DNA from: Thermochromatium tepidum ATCC 43061 | GTDB lineage: Bacteria > Pseudomonadota > Gammaproteobacteria > Chromatiales > Chromatiaceae | Assembly: GCF_009664085.1 (NCBI RefSeq) | Contig: NZ_CP039268.1 | Coordinates: forward strand, 2,647,001-2,711,000 | Direction: 5' to 3' | Length of the DNA: 64,000 nucleotides | Part shown: positions 31,257-40,570 of the stretch, piece by piece | How the letters are laid out: each line of letters opens with the position of its first letter | How positions within the stretch are numbered: the first letter of the stretch is position 1 | The notes under the pieces: generated by a model | What the model saw: only the letters and a program-made list of their open reading frames with translations | What the model was told of the DNA's origin: nothing | Database searches by the model: none | Made by a program: the position numbers and the translations under genes

Positions 31257-31979
31257 TTATCCGAGCGCACCGAGCCAGACACAGCTGCCGCTCGCCTTTT
31301 GAATCTCCTTAAGCCGGGTCTGATGCGCCTCCAGCTCGCTCGGTGTCGCACGGACCACCCGCAGGCGCGGTCGCTCGACGTCAACGCGGCCTCGATACAC
31401 CCCTCGCTTGTCATCGCCGATCCGCTCGCCACCCTCACCGTCGAGATACAACGCAACCTGCCCACCGGTCATCGCCAGATAGACGTCGGCCAGGATCTGG
31501 GCGTCGAGCAACGCACCGTGCAGGGTGCGGTGCGAGTTGTCGATCCCATAGCGTTTGCAGAGTGCATCAAGCCCATTGCGCTGGCCTGGATGGAGCCGAC
31601 GCGCGAGCGTCAGGGTGTCGGTTAGGGTGCAGAGATCGGCGATCTGTGGGGCCTCACTGCCACGCCACAGGCTGAATTCGTAATCGAGGAAGCCGACATC
31701 GAAGGCGGCGTTGTGGATGATGAGCTCAGCCCCGCGCAGATATTCGATCAGCCGCTCGGCGATGTCGGCAAAACGCGGTTTGTCAGCCAGGAGGGCATTG
31801 CTGATGCCGTGCACGGTCTCGGCCTCGGCGTCGATCTGACGCTCGGGGTTGATGTATTCATGAAAGTTATGGCCGCTCGGGCGCCGGTCGATCAGTTCGA
31901 CGCCGCCGATCTCGATGATCCGGTGACCCTCGCGTGGATCAAGACCCGTGGTTTCGGTATCCAGAACGATCTGACGCAT
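31257..31979 (-). CDS. dnaQ: DNA polymerase III epsilon subunit (3'-5' exonuclease)
   Basis: Proofreading subunit of the replicase. 240 aa from ATG at 31979, which has GGGAGG eight bases upstream. Exo motifs: VLDTETTGLDP (I), IIHNAAFDVGFLD (II) and HGALLDAQILADVYL (III, His-x4-Asp). The C-terminal tail presumably binds the alpha subunit. It lies 1 bp from rnhA; the dnaQ-rnhA-yafS neighbourhood is as in E. coli except that there dnaQ and rnhA are divergent. Confidence 0.95.
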   Translation of the reverse strand: MRQIVLDTETTGLDPREGHRIIEIGGVELIDRRPSGHNFHEYINPERQIDAEAETVHGISNALLADKPRFADIAERLIEYLRGAELIIHNAAFDVGFLDYEFSLWRGSEAPQIADLCTLTDTLTLARRLHPGQRNGLDALCKRYGIDNSHRTLHGALLDAQILADVYLAMTGGQVALYLDGEGGERIGDDKRGVYRGRVDVERPRLRVVRATPSELEAHQTRLKEIQKASGSCVWLGALG

Positions 31980-31980
31980 T

Positions 31981-32421
31981 TCAGTATCCTCCCGTTGGAA
32001 CACCCAGATTGGCGAGCCGGTCGGCGCGCTCGTTCTCGGGGTGCCCGGTGTGGCCCTTGACCCAGCGCCAGCTTACCTCGTGCTGGGCGAGCGCCTGGTC
32101 TAGACGCTCCCAGAGATCGCGATTCTTGACCGGACGGCGATCGGCAGTGCGCCAGCCATTACGCTTCCAGTGCGACAGCCACTCGGTGACCCCGCGCTTG
32201 ACATAGGTTGAGTCCGTGGTAATGCGGATCCGGGCCGGATACCTGAGCGCCTCCAGCGCCATGATCACGGCCATCAGCTCCATTCGGTTGTTGGTGGTCT
32301 GGGGCTCGCCACCCAGTAGCTCCTTCTCGACCCCACCCCAGCGCAGCAACACGCCCCAGCCGCCGGGGCCGGGATTGCCCTTGCAGGCGCCGTCGGTGAA
32401 GGCCTCGACCCAATCAGGCAT
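31981..32421 (-). CDS. rnhA: Ribonuclease HI
   Basis: Degrades the RNA strand of RNA-DNA hybrids. 146 aa with the four catalytic acids in place: [16 protein letters not shown] (Asp), [18 protein letters not shown] (Glu), [11 protein letters not shown] (Asp) and [15 protein letters not shown] (Asp). Its start overlaps the methyltransferase gene by 8 bp and dnaQ follows after 1 bp, so the three probably form an operon. Confidence 0.97.
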   Translation of the reverse strand: MPDWVEAFTDGACKGNPGPGGWGVLLRWGGVEKELLGGEPQTTNNRMELMAVIMALEALRYPARIRITTDSTYVKRGVTEWLSHWKRNGWRTADRRPVKNRDLWERLDQALAQHEVSWRWVKGHTGHPENERADRLANLGVPTGGY

Positions 32422-33175
32422 GCCCAGTCCCTCGAGTCGTGGGGCGGATGGCGCCGCCCGGCAGCAAGGCGCAACGACTGGTGCGATAGGGCTTGATCGG
32501 GGTTAGTGGCGCGACCCGCTTGACGGCGCGAATGGCATAGAGACCGCCAAATAGCGGCCAGAACCGGCGTCCGAGTGACTCGACGAAGCGACAGATCGCC
32601 CCGGCTGGAGTAACAAAGGGGACACAGAATAGGGCCCGCTCGCGCGTCTCGATCTCGAACCCATGCTCGGTCAGCCAGCGCTCGACCTGGATCGACGAAC
32701 GCCAGCGTCCATTCCAGGGCCGTCGCCGACGGCTCGGCCACCAGAGACGTCCCAGCGCCCACAGACTCAGCGGATCAAACCCAAGAAGGATCAAGCGCCC
32801 CTCGGGGATGAGCACGCGCTCGACCTCGGCGAGGATCACACGCGGGCGATCCGAATACTCCAGGACATGCGCTAGGAGAACGACATCGATGCTGTCAGAG
32901 GCCAGGGGCAGGGCGCTCGGCTCACCGACGAGGCTCCATCCCTGTGCGGCCTCGGTCGGAGCCGTGCTGGGCAGCAATACGCGATGCCTGATCCGGCTCG
33001 TCGCCAAGGCCTCACTGAAATGCTCGCTCGCACCGATCTGTACCAGATAGTAGCCGAAGGTATTGGACAACAGACGTCGTAGACAGTCGTCCTCATACCT
33101 GGCTACCGCAGCACCGAGCGCCGTGCGATACCACGCCTGCAAGGGATCGGACTGGTCTGGTGGATCTCTGGTCAT
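32414..33175 (-). CDS. Class I SAM-dependent methyltransferase (YafS-like)
   Basis: 253 aa. It resembles the YafS family by sequence and position beside rnhA and dna[11 protein letters not shown] (a degenerate glycine loop), [54 protein letters not shown] and the C-terminal [13 protein letters not shown]. The substrate is unknown. ATG at 33175 is the best start; upstream codons extend into an AT-rich promoter-like region. In E. coli gloB stands between yafS and mltD; here it is absent and mltD follows directly, divergently. Confidence 0.85.
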   Translation of the reverse strand: MTRDPPDQSDPLQAWYRTALGAAVARYEDDCLRRLLSNTFGYYLVQIGASEHFSEALATSRIRHRVLLPSTAPTEAAQGWSLVGEPSALPLASDSIDVVLLAHVLEYSDRPRVILAEVERVLIPEGRLILLGFDPLSLWALGRLWWPSRRRRPWNGRWRSSIQVERWLTEHGFEIETRERALFCVPFVTPAGAICRFVESLGRRFWPLFGGLYAIRAVKRVAPLTPIKPYRTSRCALLPGGAIRPTTRGTGHA

Positions 33176-33357
33176 GCCTTTGGTCTCATCGGGACGACCA
33201 TGGTAACCGCGATCATCGCCGCTTGTCCCGACCCCCCAAATCTCTACCAAGCGGATGTTCGTTGTGGAATTCAGAGCGGCCTTTGCGTATGATAACCATA
33301 CAATTTTAATAATATTTCGCTTAATCAATAAGTTACGTTAATTTAGTCGGGGTTCCC

Positions 33358-34785
33358 ATGCCAAAAGCCAAACCTCTGGGGCCGATGGCCTGCGCCTTAT
33401 CGGCCCTCACCCTGCCCTTTTTCACTGGTTGCGCGGGTCAAGGCGACCTCGCCAAGCTGGATGGTTCCAGCGACCTGTATGCCGATGTGGTCTCGGCGCG
33501 TGAATATGGTTATGTCAGACCCGCCCGTGATGTCAGGCTGAGGGCCCGTTCGCAAGTCTTGGAGGGCGGACGGATCGGCCCAGGAGGGGATCTTTGGCAG
33601 CGCGTGCGCGCCGGGATGCGGCTCGATCTCCAGGCCAATGCCAGCATCGATGCCGCGCTCGAACGCTTCCGCCGCAATCCGCGCTATCTGGAACGACTCT
33701 CGCAGCGCGCTTCGCCCTATCTATCGATCATCGTCGCCGAGATCGAGCGCCGCGGTCTCCCGATGGAGCTGGCCTTGCTGCCGCAGATCGAAAGCCGCTA
33801 CGACCCGGCGGCTACCTCCCCCAAGTCTGCCGCCGGCATCTGGCAGTTCATCCCCTCGACCGCGCGCGAAATGGGCCTACGTCTAGATGAGGGGACCGAC
33901 GAGCGGCGCGACGTGATTGCCTCGACCCGCGCCGCACTGGACTATCTAGAACAGCTCAACAAGCGTTTCGAGGGCGACTGGGAACTGACCCTGGCCGCCT
34001 ACAACTGTGGCCCGGGTTGTGTATCCTCGGCCATTGAGGCCAACCGCCTTGCGGGCAAGCCCACCGATTTTTGGTCGCTGAACCTGCCGAACGAGACCCA
34101 GCAGTATGTGCCGCAGATCCTGGCCGCCGCCAAGCTGGTCGCTGATTCGCGTCGCTACGGCCAGTATCTGCCTGCCATCCCGGATCGCATCGGCATCGAC
34201 GTGATCCGTTCTAACCAGCCGATGGATCTGGTCAAGGTCGCTATGGACAACGGCGTCAAGCTCGACGAGCTCAAGCGACTGAATCCGGATCTCAAGATCG
34301 GGCGCTGGTCACGCCCAACAGTGGCTGAGCTGAACGTACCCCAGGGTCAGGGAGCACGCATCAGCGCCAGCTCACCGGGGATCCAGCTCGATGCTCAGCC
34401 TCTCCCCGTGGTCGTCAGCCGCGCTCCACAGGCTCGGATGCCTCTGACGGACACCGACGCCTACAGAGGCCCACGCACCCATACCGTCAGGAGCGGCGAG
34501 ACACTGGCCGCCGTTGCACGGCGTCATGGCCTGGATCTCAAGACCTTGGCCGAGGCCAATGGTCTCTCCGAGCATGATCCGCTGCTTCCGGGCCAGACGC
34601 TCGAAATACCGACCCGTCAGAAGCAGACCCTCATCACGCATCGCGTCCAGCCTGGCGAGTCGCTTACCGGATTGGCGCGCCGCTATCGTGTCTCAATCGA
34701 AGAGATTCGGCGCTGGAACCAGCTCGCCGACAATACGCTCAAGAGCGGCACCTCTGTGCGTATTTACAAGAGGGAAGAGGGATAG
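33358..34785 (+). CDS. mltD: Membrane-bound lytic murein transglycosylase D, lipoprotein
   Basis: 475 aa. An N-terminal lipoprotein signal ends in FFTGC (about residue 25). The SLT catalytic domain has ELALLPQIESRYDPAATSPKSAAGIWQFIPSTAR (the Glu of IESRYD) and TLAAYNCGPG. Two LysM peptidoglycan-binding repeats end the protein (HTVRSGETLAAVARRHGL and HRVQPGESLTGLARRYRV). It cleaves glycan strands from the periplasmic face of the outer membrane. The upstream gap (33176-33357) is AT-rich with GTATG-N5-CATAC symmetry but no clear promoter. A MITE target begins four bases after the stop. Confidence 0.95.
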   Translation: MPKAKPLGPMACALSALTLPFFTGCAGQGDLAKLDGSSDLYADVVSAREYGYVRPARDVRLRARSQVLEGGRIGPGGDLWQRVRAGMRLDLQANASIDAALERFRRNPRYLERLSQRASPYLSIIVAEIERRGLPMELALLPQIESRYDPAATSPKSAAGIWQFIPSTAREMGLRLDEGTDERRDVIASTRAALDYLEQLNKRFEGDWELTLAAYNCGPGCVSSAIEANRLAGKPTDFWSLNLPNETQQYVPQILAAAKLVADSRRYGQYLPAIPDRIGIDVIRSNQPMDLVKVAMDNGVKLDELKRLNPDLKIGRWSRPTVAELNVPQGQGARISASSPGIQLDAQPLPVVVSRAPQARMPLTDTDAYRGPRTHTVRSGETLAAVARRHGLDLKTLAEANGLSEHDPLLPGQTLEIPTRQKQTLITHRVQPGESLTGLARRYRVSIEEIRRWNQLADNTLKSGTSVRIYKREEG

Positions 34786-34793
34786 TTCCTTAA

Positions 34794-34902
34794 GGAAACG
34801 CTGATTGATTCCATTCGTGGCAACACCTTCTCACGTAACCCATTGATTTTTTGGAACGACTTCAGCCGCGATTGAGAGACACGCGATTTATTCAGCGTTT
34901 CC
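34794..34902 (+). mobile_element. 109-bp MITE, copy 2 (IS5-type target)
   Basis: Same orientation and length as the copy at 27644. It starts GGAAACGCTGATT and ends ATTCAGCGTTTCC, and is flanked by TTAA on both sides (34790-34793 and 34903-34906), again a YTAR target. It lies immediately after mltD. The two copies differ at about ten positions, mainly in the middle. It encodes nothing. Confidence 0.85.
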
Positions 34903-34963
34903 TTAAGTAAACGGATCAGGATTTGGGATCCTCGACGGATCGGGTCGCCTTGGCGACCCGACC

Positions 34964-36025
34964 TCAAACTGCCGGCGCCAGGCTCAGAAAGAAACGCAAC
35001 ATTTCACCTGAGGCATCCGGCCCCTTGGGTTCGGCGAAGGATCCAGCCGGATCGCCGCCGAACCAGCCGTGTCCGCCACGCTCTACCATCCAGAGTTCGG
35101 CGCGGATGGATTCGGCGGCGTTCAGATAGCAGGTGCGGGTGTAGTCCAGACCGCCCGCCGATCGCCCCCTCTCGCGTGTGACGCGCGGCTTGTCAGCCTC
35201 GGCCAACGCCTGCTCGATGATCAAGGGCGCATTGACCGGATTGACCCTAGGATCCGCGTCGCCCTGAAACACAATCACCGGTACCCCGCCCAGCCTCGGG
35301 ATCCGCGTCCGGAGGCCGCCAAGGGCTGATGGTCCCTGATGCATGAGCGTCAGCGCCGAGACCTGATCCTGGGCCAGTCCATACGGCAAACCGGAATGCA
35401 CACCGACGGCGGCGAAGAACGCCGGGTAGATCGCGGCGAGCACCAAAGCCATGGCACCACCCGCCGAGAATCCGGCGACATACAGCCGACAGGGATCGGC
35501 ACCATGCCGGACGGCGATATCTGCGGTCAGTGCGGCGAGCAGCGCGGCCTCACCATCATCGGAACGCCGATGCTCGGGCAAAAACCAGTTCCAGCAGCCG
35601 GCGGCATTGGCTGTGCGTGACTGGATTGGGTAGAGGACGCTGAAACCCAGCGTGTCGGCGAGCCAGTTGAAGCGGGTTAGACGCGCAATGTCGTCGGCGT
35701 CCTGCTGACAGCCATGCAACATCAGGATCAACGGACGCGGCGCCCCATCCGTTCCACCCGGCACATAGAGCATGTAGTCGCGCGCCTCCGAACCCTGGAT
35801 GCGATGTCCACGGATCACGCGCCCACCCCTGGGACCGACATCCTCGATGGACTCGAAGTCGGCGTCGACGCCGCCGTAATGATCGACGCCAGCCGCCTCT
35901 GGCTTGGACCTGTCGCGCGTTAGATGCAGGCCATGCTGGATGAGGGCTGTGGCCTCGGCGATGCGACCATCGCGTCCTAGACGCATGGCCTCGGCCAGGA
36001 TCGCCTTGAGTGTCTCGTTTATCAT
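34964..36025 (-). CDS. PHB-depolymerase-family alpha/beta hydrolase
   Basis: 353 aa esterase of the poly(3-hydroxybutyrate) depolymerase/LpqC type. The fold shows YMLYVPGG, PLILMLHGCQQDADD (oxyanion strand), the nucleophile elbow AGFSAGGAMA (Ser), FQGDADPRVNP (Asp) and ERGGHGWFGGD (His). There is no signal peptide, so an intracellular role in polyhydroxyalkanoate turnover or a feruloyl-esterase-like activity is likely. The first 60 residues are a helical head of the type seen in such enzymes. It is transcribed toward mltD, with the MITE between them. Confidence 0.82.
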   Translation of the reverse strand: MINETLKAILAEAMRLGRDGRIAEATALIQHGLHLTRDRSKPEAAGVDHYGGVDADFESIEDVGPRGGRVIRGHRIQGSEARDYMLYVPGGTDGAPRPLILMLHGCQQDADDIARLTRFNWLADTLGFSVLYPIQSRTANAAGCWNWFLPEHRRSDDGEAALLAALTADIAVRHGADPCRLYVAGFSAGGAMALVLAAIYPAFFAAVGVHSGLPYGLAQDQVSALTLMHQGPSALGGLRTRIPRLGGVPVIVFQGDADPRVNPVNAPLIIEQALAEADKPRVTRERGRSAGGLDYTRTCYLNAAESIRAELWMVERGGHGWFGGDPAGSFAEPKGPDASGEMLRFFLSLAPAV

Positions 36026-36108
36026 CGATCGATGGATTGGCGCTTGGACTGAGTCCAGGACAGATTAAATCGTCCAGACGGCGACGTCGATCGAAAACGA
36101 TGATGCCT

Positions 36109-36870
36109 TCAGTAACCCCGATGTCGGAGTGTCTCGATCAGGATCTCACGATTGCGATAGCGAACATCCTGACCGAGTGCGACATAGATGACCTGCTCGG
36201 CGATGCTGGAGGCATGATTGCCGATGTGCTTGAGGGCCTGAGCACACTGGAACAAGGCAAGGGTCTGACGCGGCACCATGCCGTCGGTTTCCGACTCGTT
36301 GAGCAGATCGCTTAGGTCGCGCGCCACCTCTTGGAGCCTTGACTCGTCCTCGAAGATACCCAGTGACTGGGTCACATCGAAGGTGGCGACGGCCTGCACG
36401 CTACGCTCGAACATACAGCAGACCTTGTCGTCGAGGCGCTGGAAGGCGAGGCGCAGCGGTTCGACGAGTAGTTCGCCGCCCTGTCCCTGTTGTTGCAATT
36501 CTAGGGCTTGATGGGCAATGCGCGCAGCCTTATCACCCGCGCGCTCTACCTCAGCGGCAATTTTGCACAACGCCAGCACGATACGCAGATCTACGGCGGT
36601 CGGCTGACGCCGGGCGATGACACCAAACACCTCTTCATCGGCGTCAAGCGAGAGATAGTCGATCAGTGGCTCGCGATCGAGCACCCGATAGGCCTGAATC
36701 TCGTCGCCTTCGATCAGGGCGGCGACCGCCGCCTGGGTCTGATCGATGACCCGCTCGCCCATCTGCAGGATGATGGAACGCAGTTTGGCCAGTTCCTGAT
36801 CGTAGCGGCGTACGGTATGGCCGGTGGTGAGATCACCGCTCGTCCGCCGGTCGATGGCGGTGTCGTTCAT
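36109..36870 (-). CDS. phoU: Phosphate-signalling regulator PhoU
   Basis: Negative regulator that links the PstSCAB transporter to PhoR-PhoB. 253 aa, all-helical, with two PhoU repeats: RYDQELAKLRSIILQMGERVIDQTQAAVAAL and the acidic metal-site helices (EVERAGDKAARIAH, KHIGNHASSIAEQVIYVALG). ATG at 36870 is preceded by GGAG six bases away; a GTG at 36882 is an alternative. It lies 19 bp after pstB and closes the operon. Confidence 0.95.
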   Translation of the reverse strand: MNDTAIDRRTSGDLTTGHTVRRYDQELAKLRSIILQMGERVIDQTQAAVAALIEGDEIQAYRVLDREPLIDYLSLDADEEVFGVIARRQPTAVDLRIVLALCKIAAEVERAGDKAARIAHQALELQQQGQGGELLVEPLRLAFQRLDDKVCCMFERSVQAVATFDVTQSLGIFEDESRLQEVARDLSDLLNESETDGMVPRQTLALFQCAQALKHIGNHASSIAEQVIYVALGQDVRYRNREILIETLRHRGY

Positions 36871-36889
36871 CCTGGACTCCACGCCAGAT

Positions 36890-37762
36890 TCAACCGAAGC
36901 GCCCGGTGATGTAATCCTCGGTGAGCTTGTGCTGAGGATTGGTGAAGATCTGGTTGGTCTCGCCGACCTCGATCAGATCGCCGAGATGGAAGTAGGCTGT
37001 GCGCTGCGAGACACGCGCGGCCTGTTGCATCGAGTGGGTGACGATGGCAATCGTGTAGTTGGCGCGCAGTTCATCGATCAGCTCCTCGATGATGGCGGTG
37101 GCGATGGGGTCAAGCGCCGAGCAGGGCTCGTCCATCAGGATCACCTCGGGCGAGACGGCGATGGTGCGGGCGATGCAAAGGCGCTGCTGTTGACCGCCCG
37201 ACAGTCCGGTGCCGGGTTGATCGAGCCTGTCTTTGACCTCATCCCAAAGACCGGCCTTACGCAGACTGGTCTCGACCAGTTCATCCAGCTCCGCTTTATT
37301 ATTGGTCAGACCATGGATACGCGGCCCATAGGCCACGTTCTCATAGATCGACTTAGGAAAGGGATTGGGCTTTTGAAACACCATCCCGACCTGGGCGCGC
37401 AAGAGCACCGGATCCAGACCTTTGTCGTAGATGTCTTGACCGTTGAGCTTGATCGAGCCGGTGACTCGACACCCGGGGATGGTGTCGTTCATACGATTGA
37501 GACAGCGCAAGAAGGTCGACTTGCCGCAGCCCGAGGGGCCGATCATCGACAGCACCTCGTTTTTGCCCAGGTCCAGACTCACGTTCTTGATGGCCTGTTT
37601 GGAGCCGTACCAGACATCGACGTTGCGGCAGGTCATGCGCGGGTTGGCGACCGTGACGTCGCCGATCGTCGCCGCGGAAGGTCGATCTTTCGCCAATTCG
37701 GCAGCGCTAATGGCACCTGTCGTTGTCTTGTTCATGGTTTCAACCAGGGTATTCATAAACAT
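36890..37762 (-). CDS. pstB: Phosphate ABC transporter ATP-binding protein PstB
   Basis: 290 aa ATPase of the high-affinity phosphate importer. Walker [22 protein letters not shown]-loop [19 protein letters not shown], signature [16 protein letters not shown], Walker [15 protein letters not shown] and switch His in [13 protein letters not shown]. The N-terminal 40 residues extend beyond the core. Two in-frame ATGs (37762 and 37756) are possible. It lies 26 bp after pstA. Confidence 0.97.
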   Translation of the reverse strand: MFMNTLVETMNKTTTGAISAAELAKDRPSAATIGDVTVANPRMTCRNVDVWYGSKQAIKNVSLDLGKNEVLSMIGPSGCGKSTFLRCLNRMNDTIPGCRVTGSIKLNGQDIYDKGLDPVLLRAQVGMVFQKPNPFPKSIYENVAYGPRIHGLTNNKAELDELVETSLRKAGLWDEVKDRLDQPGTGLSGGQQQRLCIARTIAVSPEVILMDEPCSALDPIATAIIEELIDELRANYTIAIVTHSMQQAARVSQRTAYFHLGDLIEVGETNQIFTNPQHKLTEDYITGRFG

Positions 37763-37788
37763 TCAGCCTCTCGCTTGGGGGTGGCAAC

Positions 37789-39099
37789 CTACCAGCGACG
37801 CTCGAACCGACGGCGCAGGAGCACGGCCGCCAGGTTCATGGCGAACAGAAAGGCCAGCAGGACCATGATCGCCGCCGAGGTACGCTCGACGAAACCACGT
37901 TCAGGACTGTCGGCCCACAGGTAGATCTGCACCGGCAATACAGTGGCCACGTCAGTGAATCCCTTGGGGATGTCAACGATGAAGGCGATCATGCCGATCA
38001 TCAGCAAGGGCGCGGTCTCGCCGAGCGCCTGTGCCATGCCGATGATGGTGCCGGTAAGCATGCCGGGCATGGCCAGCGGCAAGACATGATGGAACTGGGT
38101 CTGCAAGGGCGAGGCGCCGACCCCGAGCGCGGCCTCGCGGATCGATGGCGGCACTGACTTAAGCGCCGCGCGGCTGGCGATGATGATGGTCGGCAGGGTC
38201 ATCAGGGTCAGCACCAGCGCTGCGACCAGTGGTGTCGAGCGCGGCACGCCAAAGAAGGTGATGAAGACCGCCAGACCCAAGAGACCGAAGACGATCGAGG
38301 GTACCGCCGCCAAGTTGTTGATGTTGACCTCAATCAGATCCGTCCAGCGGTTCTTGGGCGCGAACTCCTCCAGATAGAGTGCTGCGCCAACGCCGATCGG
38401 GAAGGACAGCACCAGGGTCAGCAATAGGGTATAAAAGGACCCCATGAGTGCGCCGGCGATGCCCGAAAGCTCGGGTTCACGTGAGTTGCCGTGAGTAAAA
38501 AAGATGGTATTGAAACGCTTAGCAATCCGCCCTTCGGCCTCCAGACGTTCGATCCAGCCGATCATCTGATCTTTGACGCGACGGTCAGCCTCGGCGGCCT
38601 TGCGATCGATATGGCCCTTGATCAGCATGTCGATGTCAGCGGCGGCCAGGATCCAGAATTCTTGGGTGGTCCCGATGAGATCGGGATCGTCCATCACCTG
38701 CTGGCGCAGTAGATCAGCCGCGCCGACGCTGATCATGGAACTGAGCAGGCGTCGCTCGTTCCGCTCGGTCACGTCCGGAAAGCGCGCTTGCAAGGCCTCG
38801 CGGATCAATTTCATGTAATCGGCTTGCGCCAGCGTCTCGGGGTCGCGCGTGCCGTCTGGATCAATGGACTCGGCGGCCAACTCGATCGGTAGTCGAATGT
38901 AGGTCTGCTGGAAGGCCGTGTAACCCTTGAGGATGATGTCGGCAAACAACAGAACAACGAAGGTCAGACCCAGGATGACTGCCGTGGCACCCAAAAACCG
39001 AAACCGGCGCTCGCGTGCGTAACGGCGCTTGAGTGAGGCCTGGACGATGTCGAGGGTGCGACGCGGCCTGCCGGGTGGATTCGAAGTTAATTCATTCAT
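37789..39099 (-). CDS. pstA: Phosphate ABC transporter permease PstA (long form)
   Basis: 436 aa, long because of a DUF3333-type N-terminal extension (residues 20-200: one membrane helix, then a periplasmic segment with ADLLRQQVMDDPDLIGTTQEFWILAAADIDML). The permease core has SFPIGVGAALYLEEFAPKNRW, NNLAAVPSIVFGLLGLAVF, the EAA-like loop ALKSVPPSIREAALGVGAS and AQALGETAPLLMIGM. Such long forms are usual in this bacterial group. The start overlaps pstC by 8 bp. Confidence 0.95.
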   Translation of the reverse strand: MNELTSNPPGRPRRTLDIVQASLKRRYARERRFRFLGATAVILGLTFVVLLFADIILKGYTAFQQTYIRLPIELAAESIDPDGTRDPETLAQADYMKLIREALQARFPDVTERNERRLLSSMISVGAADLLRQQVMDDPDLIGTTQEFWILAAADIDMLIKGHIDRKAAEADRRVKDQMIGWIERLEAEGRIAKRFNTIFFTHGNSREPELSGIAGALMGSFYTLLLTLVLSFPIGVGAALYLEEFAPKNRWTDLIEVNINNLAAVPSIVFGLLGLAVFITFFGVPRSTPLVAALVLTLMTLPTIIIASRAALKSVPPSIREAALGVGASPLQTQFHHVLPLAMPGMLTGTIIGMAQALGETAPLLMIGMIAFIVDIPKGFTDVATVLPVQIYLWADSPERGFVERTSAAIMVLLAFLFAMNLAAVLLRRRFERRW

Positions 39100-40483
39100 A
39101 TTGCTCCCGATACTTGCGCACGATCGACAGGGCGATCACATTGAGGGCGAGCGTGACGATGAAGAGGGTCAGACCCAAGGCGAAGGCGGCGAGCGTCTTG
39201 GCGCTGTCGAATTCCTGATCGCCGGTGAGGAGGGTGACGATCTGCACTGTCACCGTGGTGACGCTTTCGAGCGGATTGGCGGTCAGGTTGGCCGAGAGTC
39301 CGGCTGCCATAACCACGATCATGGTCTCACCGATGGCACGCGAGACGGCAAGCAGGATGCTGCCGACGATACCCGGCAGCGCGGCCGGGATGATGACATA
39401 GCGAATGGTCTCGGACTGGGTCGCGCCTAGGGCGTAGGAGCCGTCGCGCAGCGACTGGGGCACGGCGTTGATGACGTCGTCCGAGAGCGAGGAAACGAAG
39501 GGGATGATCATGACGCCCATGACCAGCCCAGCGGCGAGCGCGCTCTCTGAGGCCACCTCGAGCCCCATCGCGGCCCCCACCGAGCGGATGAAGGGCGCCA
39601 CGGTCAGAGCGGCGAAGAAGCCGTAGACCACGGTTGGGATCCCGGCCAGCACCTCGAGGATCGGTTTGGCCGCGGCGCGTACCTGGCGACTGGCGTATTC
39701 GGACAGATAGATGGCCGACAGCAAGCCAATGGGCACGGCCACCAGCATGGCGATCACCGAGATCATCAATGTGCCGGTGAAGAGCGGAATGGTACCGAAT
39801 GCACCAGAGGCGCCGACCTGATCTGAGCGCAGTGCGATCTGCGGACTCCAGTTGGTGCCAAAAAAGAACTCCAGCGGCGAGACCATCTGGAAGAAGCGCA
39901 GCGACTCAAACACCACCGAGAGCACGATGCCGAGCGTGGTCAGGATGGCGATCGAGGAGAAGACGATCATGCTGATCAAGAAGATCGACTCGACCCGATT
40001 GCGCGCACGCATCCGCGGCTGCGTCCGCAACCAAGCGAAGGCGGACCCACTAAGCGCCAGCGCCAACACGGCCGCCCACATCGCCCACTGGGACACTGAC
40101 TGGAGCTGGTTGTAATGATCGGCGGCGGCCTGGATCTCGGGTGTCACCTGGGCCGAGACGATATTGCCGGTGGCCAGGTTACGGATATCGTTGATGAGCA
40201 AACTGATTTGACCGCTGGAGAGTCCCTCCCGCACCCCCGGGGGCAGACTGTTCGTCACCAGACCAATGATGATCTGGTCCTGAAAACCGATCCAGAGCCC
40301 CATGAGCAGCAGAGCGGGAATACCGGCCCAGAGCGCGGCGTAAAGACCATAGTAGGCTGGCAGCGAATGCAGGTGTTTCATCTGGGCCGGGCCGCCTACG
40401 GTCATGATGGCGCGCCGACGTCCGAGTTGATAGGCCAAGGTCATAACCGTCAGCACGACGAGCATGAGGATCCAGGAATACAT
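39092..40483 (-). CDS. pstC: Phosphate ABC transporter permease PstC (long form)
   Basis: 463 aa, with an extended N-terminal region holding three additional membrane helices (residues 1-20, 45-70 and 130-150). The permease core has PIGLLSAIYLSEYASRQVRA, PILEVLAGIPTVVYGFFAAL, NAVPQSLRDGSYALGATQSE (cytoplasmic EAA loop) and AVSRAIGETMIVVMAAGLSA. It follows pstS after an 87-bp gap that contains an intrinsic terminator. Confidence 0.95.
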   Translation of the reverse strand: MYSWILMLVVLTVMTLAYQLGRRRAIMTVGGPAQMKHLHSLPAYYGLYAALWAGIPALLLMGLWIGFQDQIIIGLVTNSLPPGVREGLSSGQISLLINDIRNLATGNIVSAQVTPEIQAAADHYNQLQSVSQWAMWAAVLALALSGSAFAWLRTQPRMRARNRVESIFLISMIVFSSIAILTTLGIVLSVVFESLRFFQMVSPLEFFFGTNWSPQIALRSDQVGASGAFGTIPLFTGTLMISVIAMLVAVPIGLLSAIYLSEYASRQVRAAAKPILEVLAGIPTVVYGFFAALTVAPFIRSVGAAMGLEVASESALAAGLVMGVMIIPFVSSLSDDVINAVPQSLRDGSYALGATQSETIRYVIIPAALPGIVGSILLAVSRAIGETMIVVMAAGLSANLTANPLESVTTVTVQIVTLLTGDQEFDSAKTLAAFALGLTLFIVTLALNVIALSIVRKYREQYE

Positions 40484-40509
40484 CGGAATCTCGTCTGGGT
40501 GTGAAATGC

Positions 40510-40542
40510 AAAAGCCGATGCCTAAGAGAATCAGGCATCGGC
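40510..40542 (-). terminator. Intrinsic terminator or attenuator after pstS
   Basis: On the minus strand GCCGATGCCT-nine-base loop-AGGCATCGGC forms a perfect 10-bp stem, followed directly by TTTTGC and an AT-rich run. It lies 28 bp after the pstS stop and before pstC. Partial termination here would explain the usual excess of binding protein over permease. Confidence 0.85.
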
Positions 40543-40570
40543 AACACTGCGTGAGGCGTCCTGTGACACC

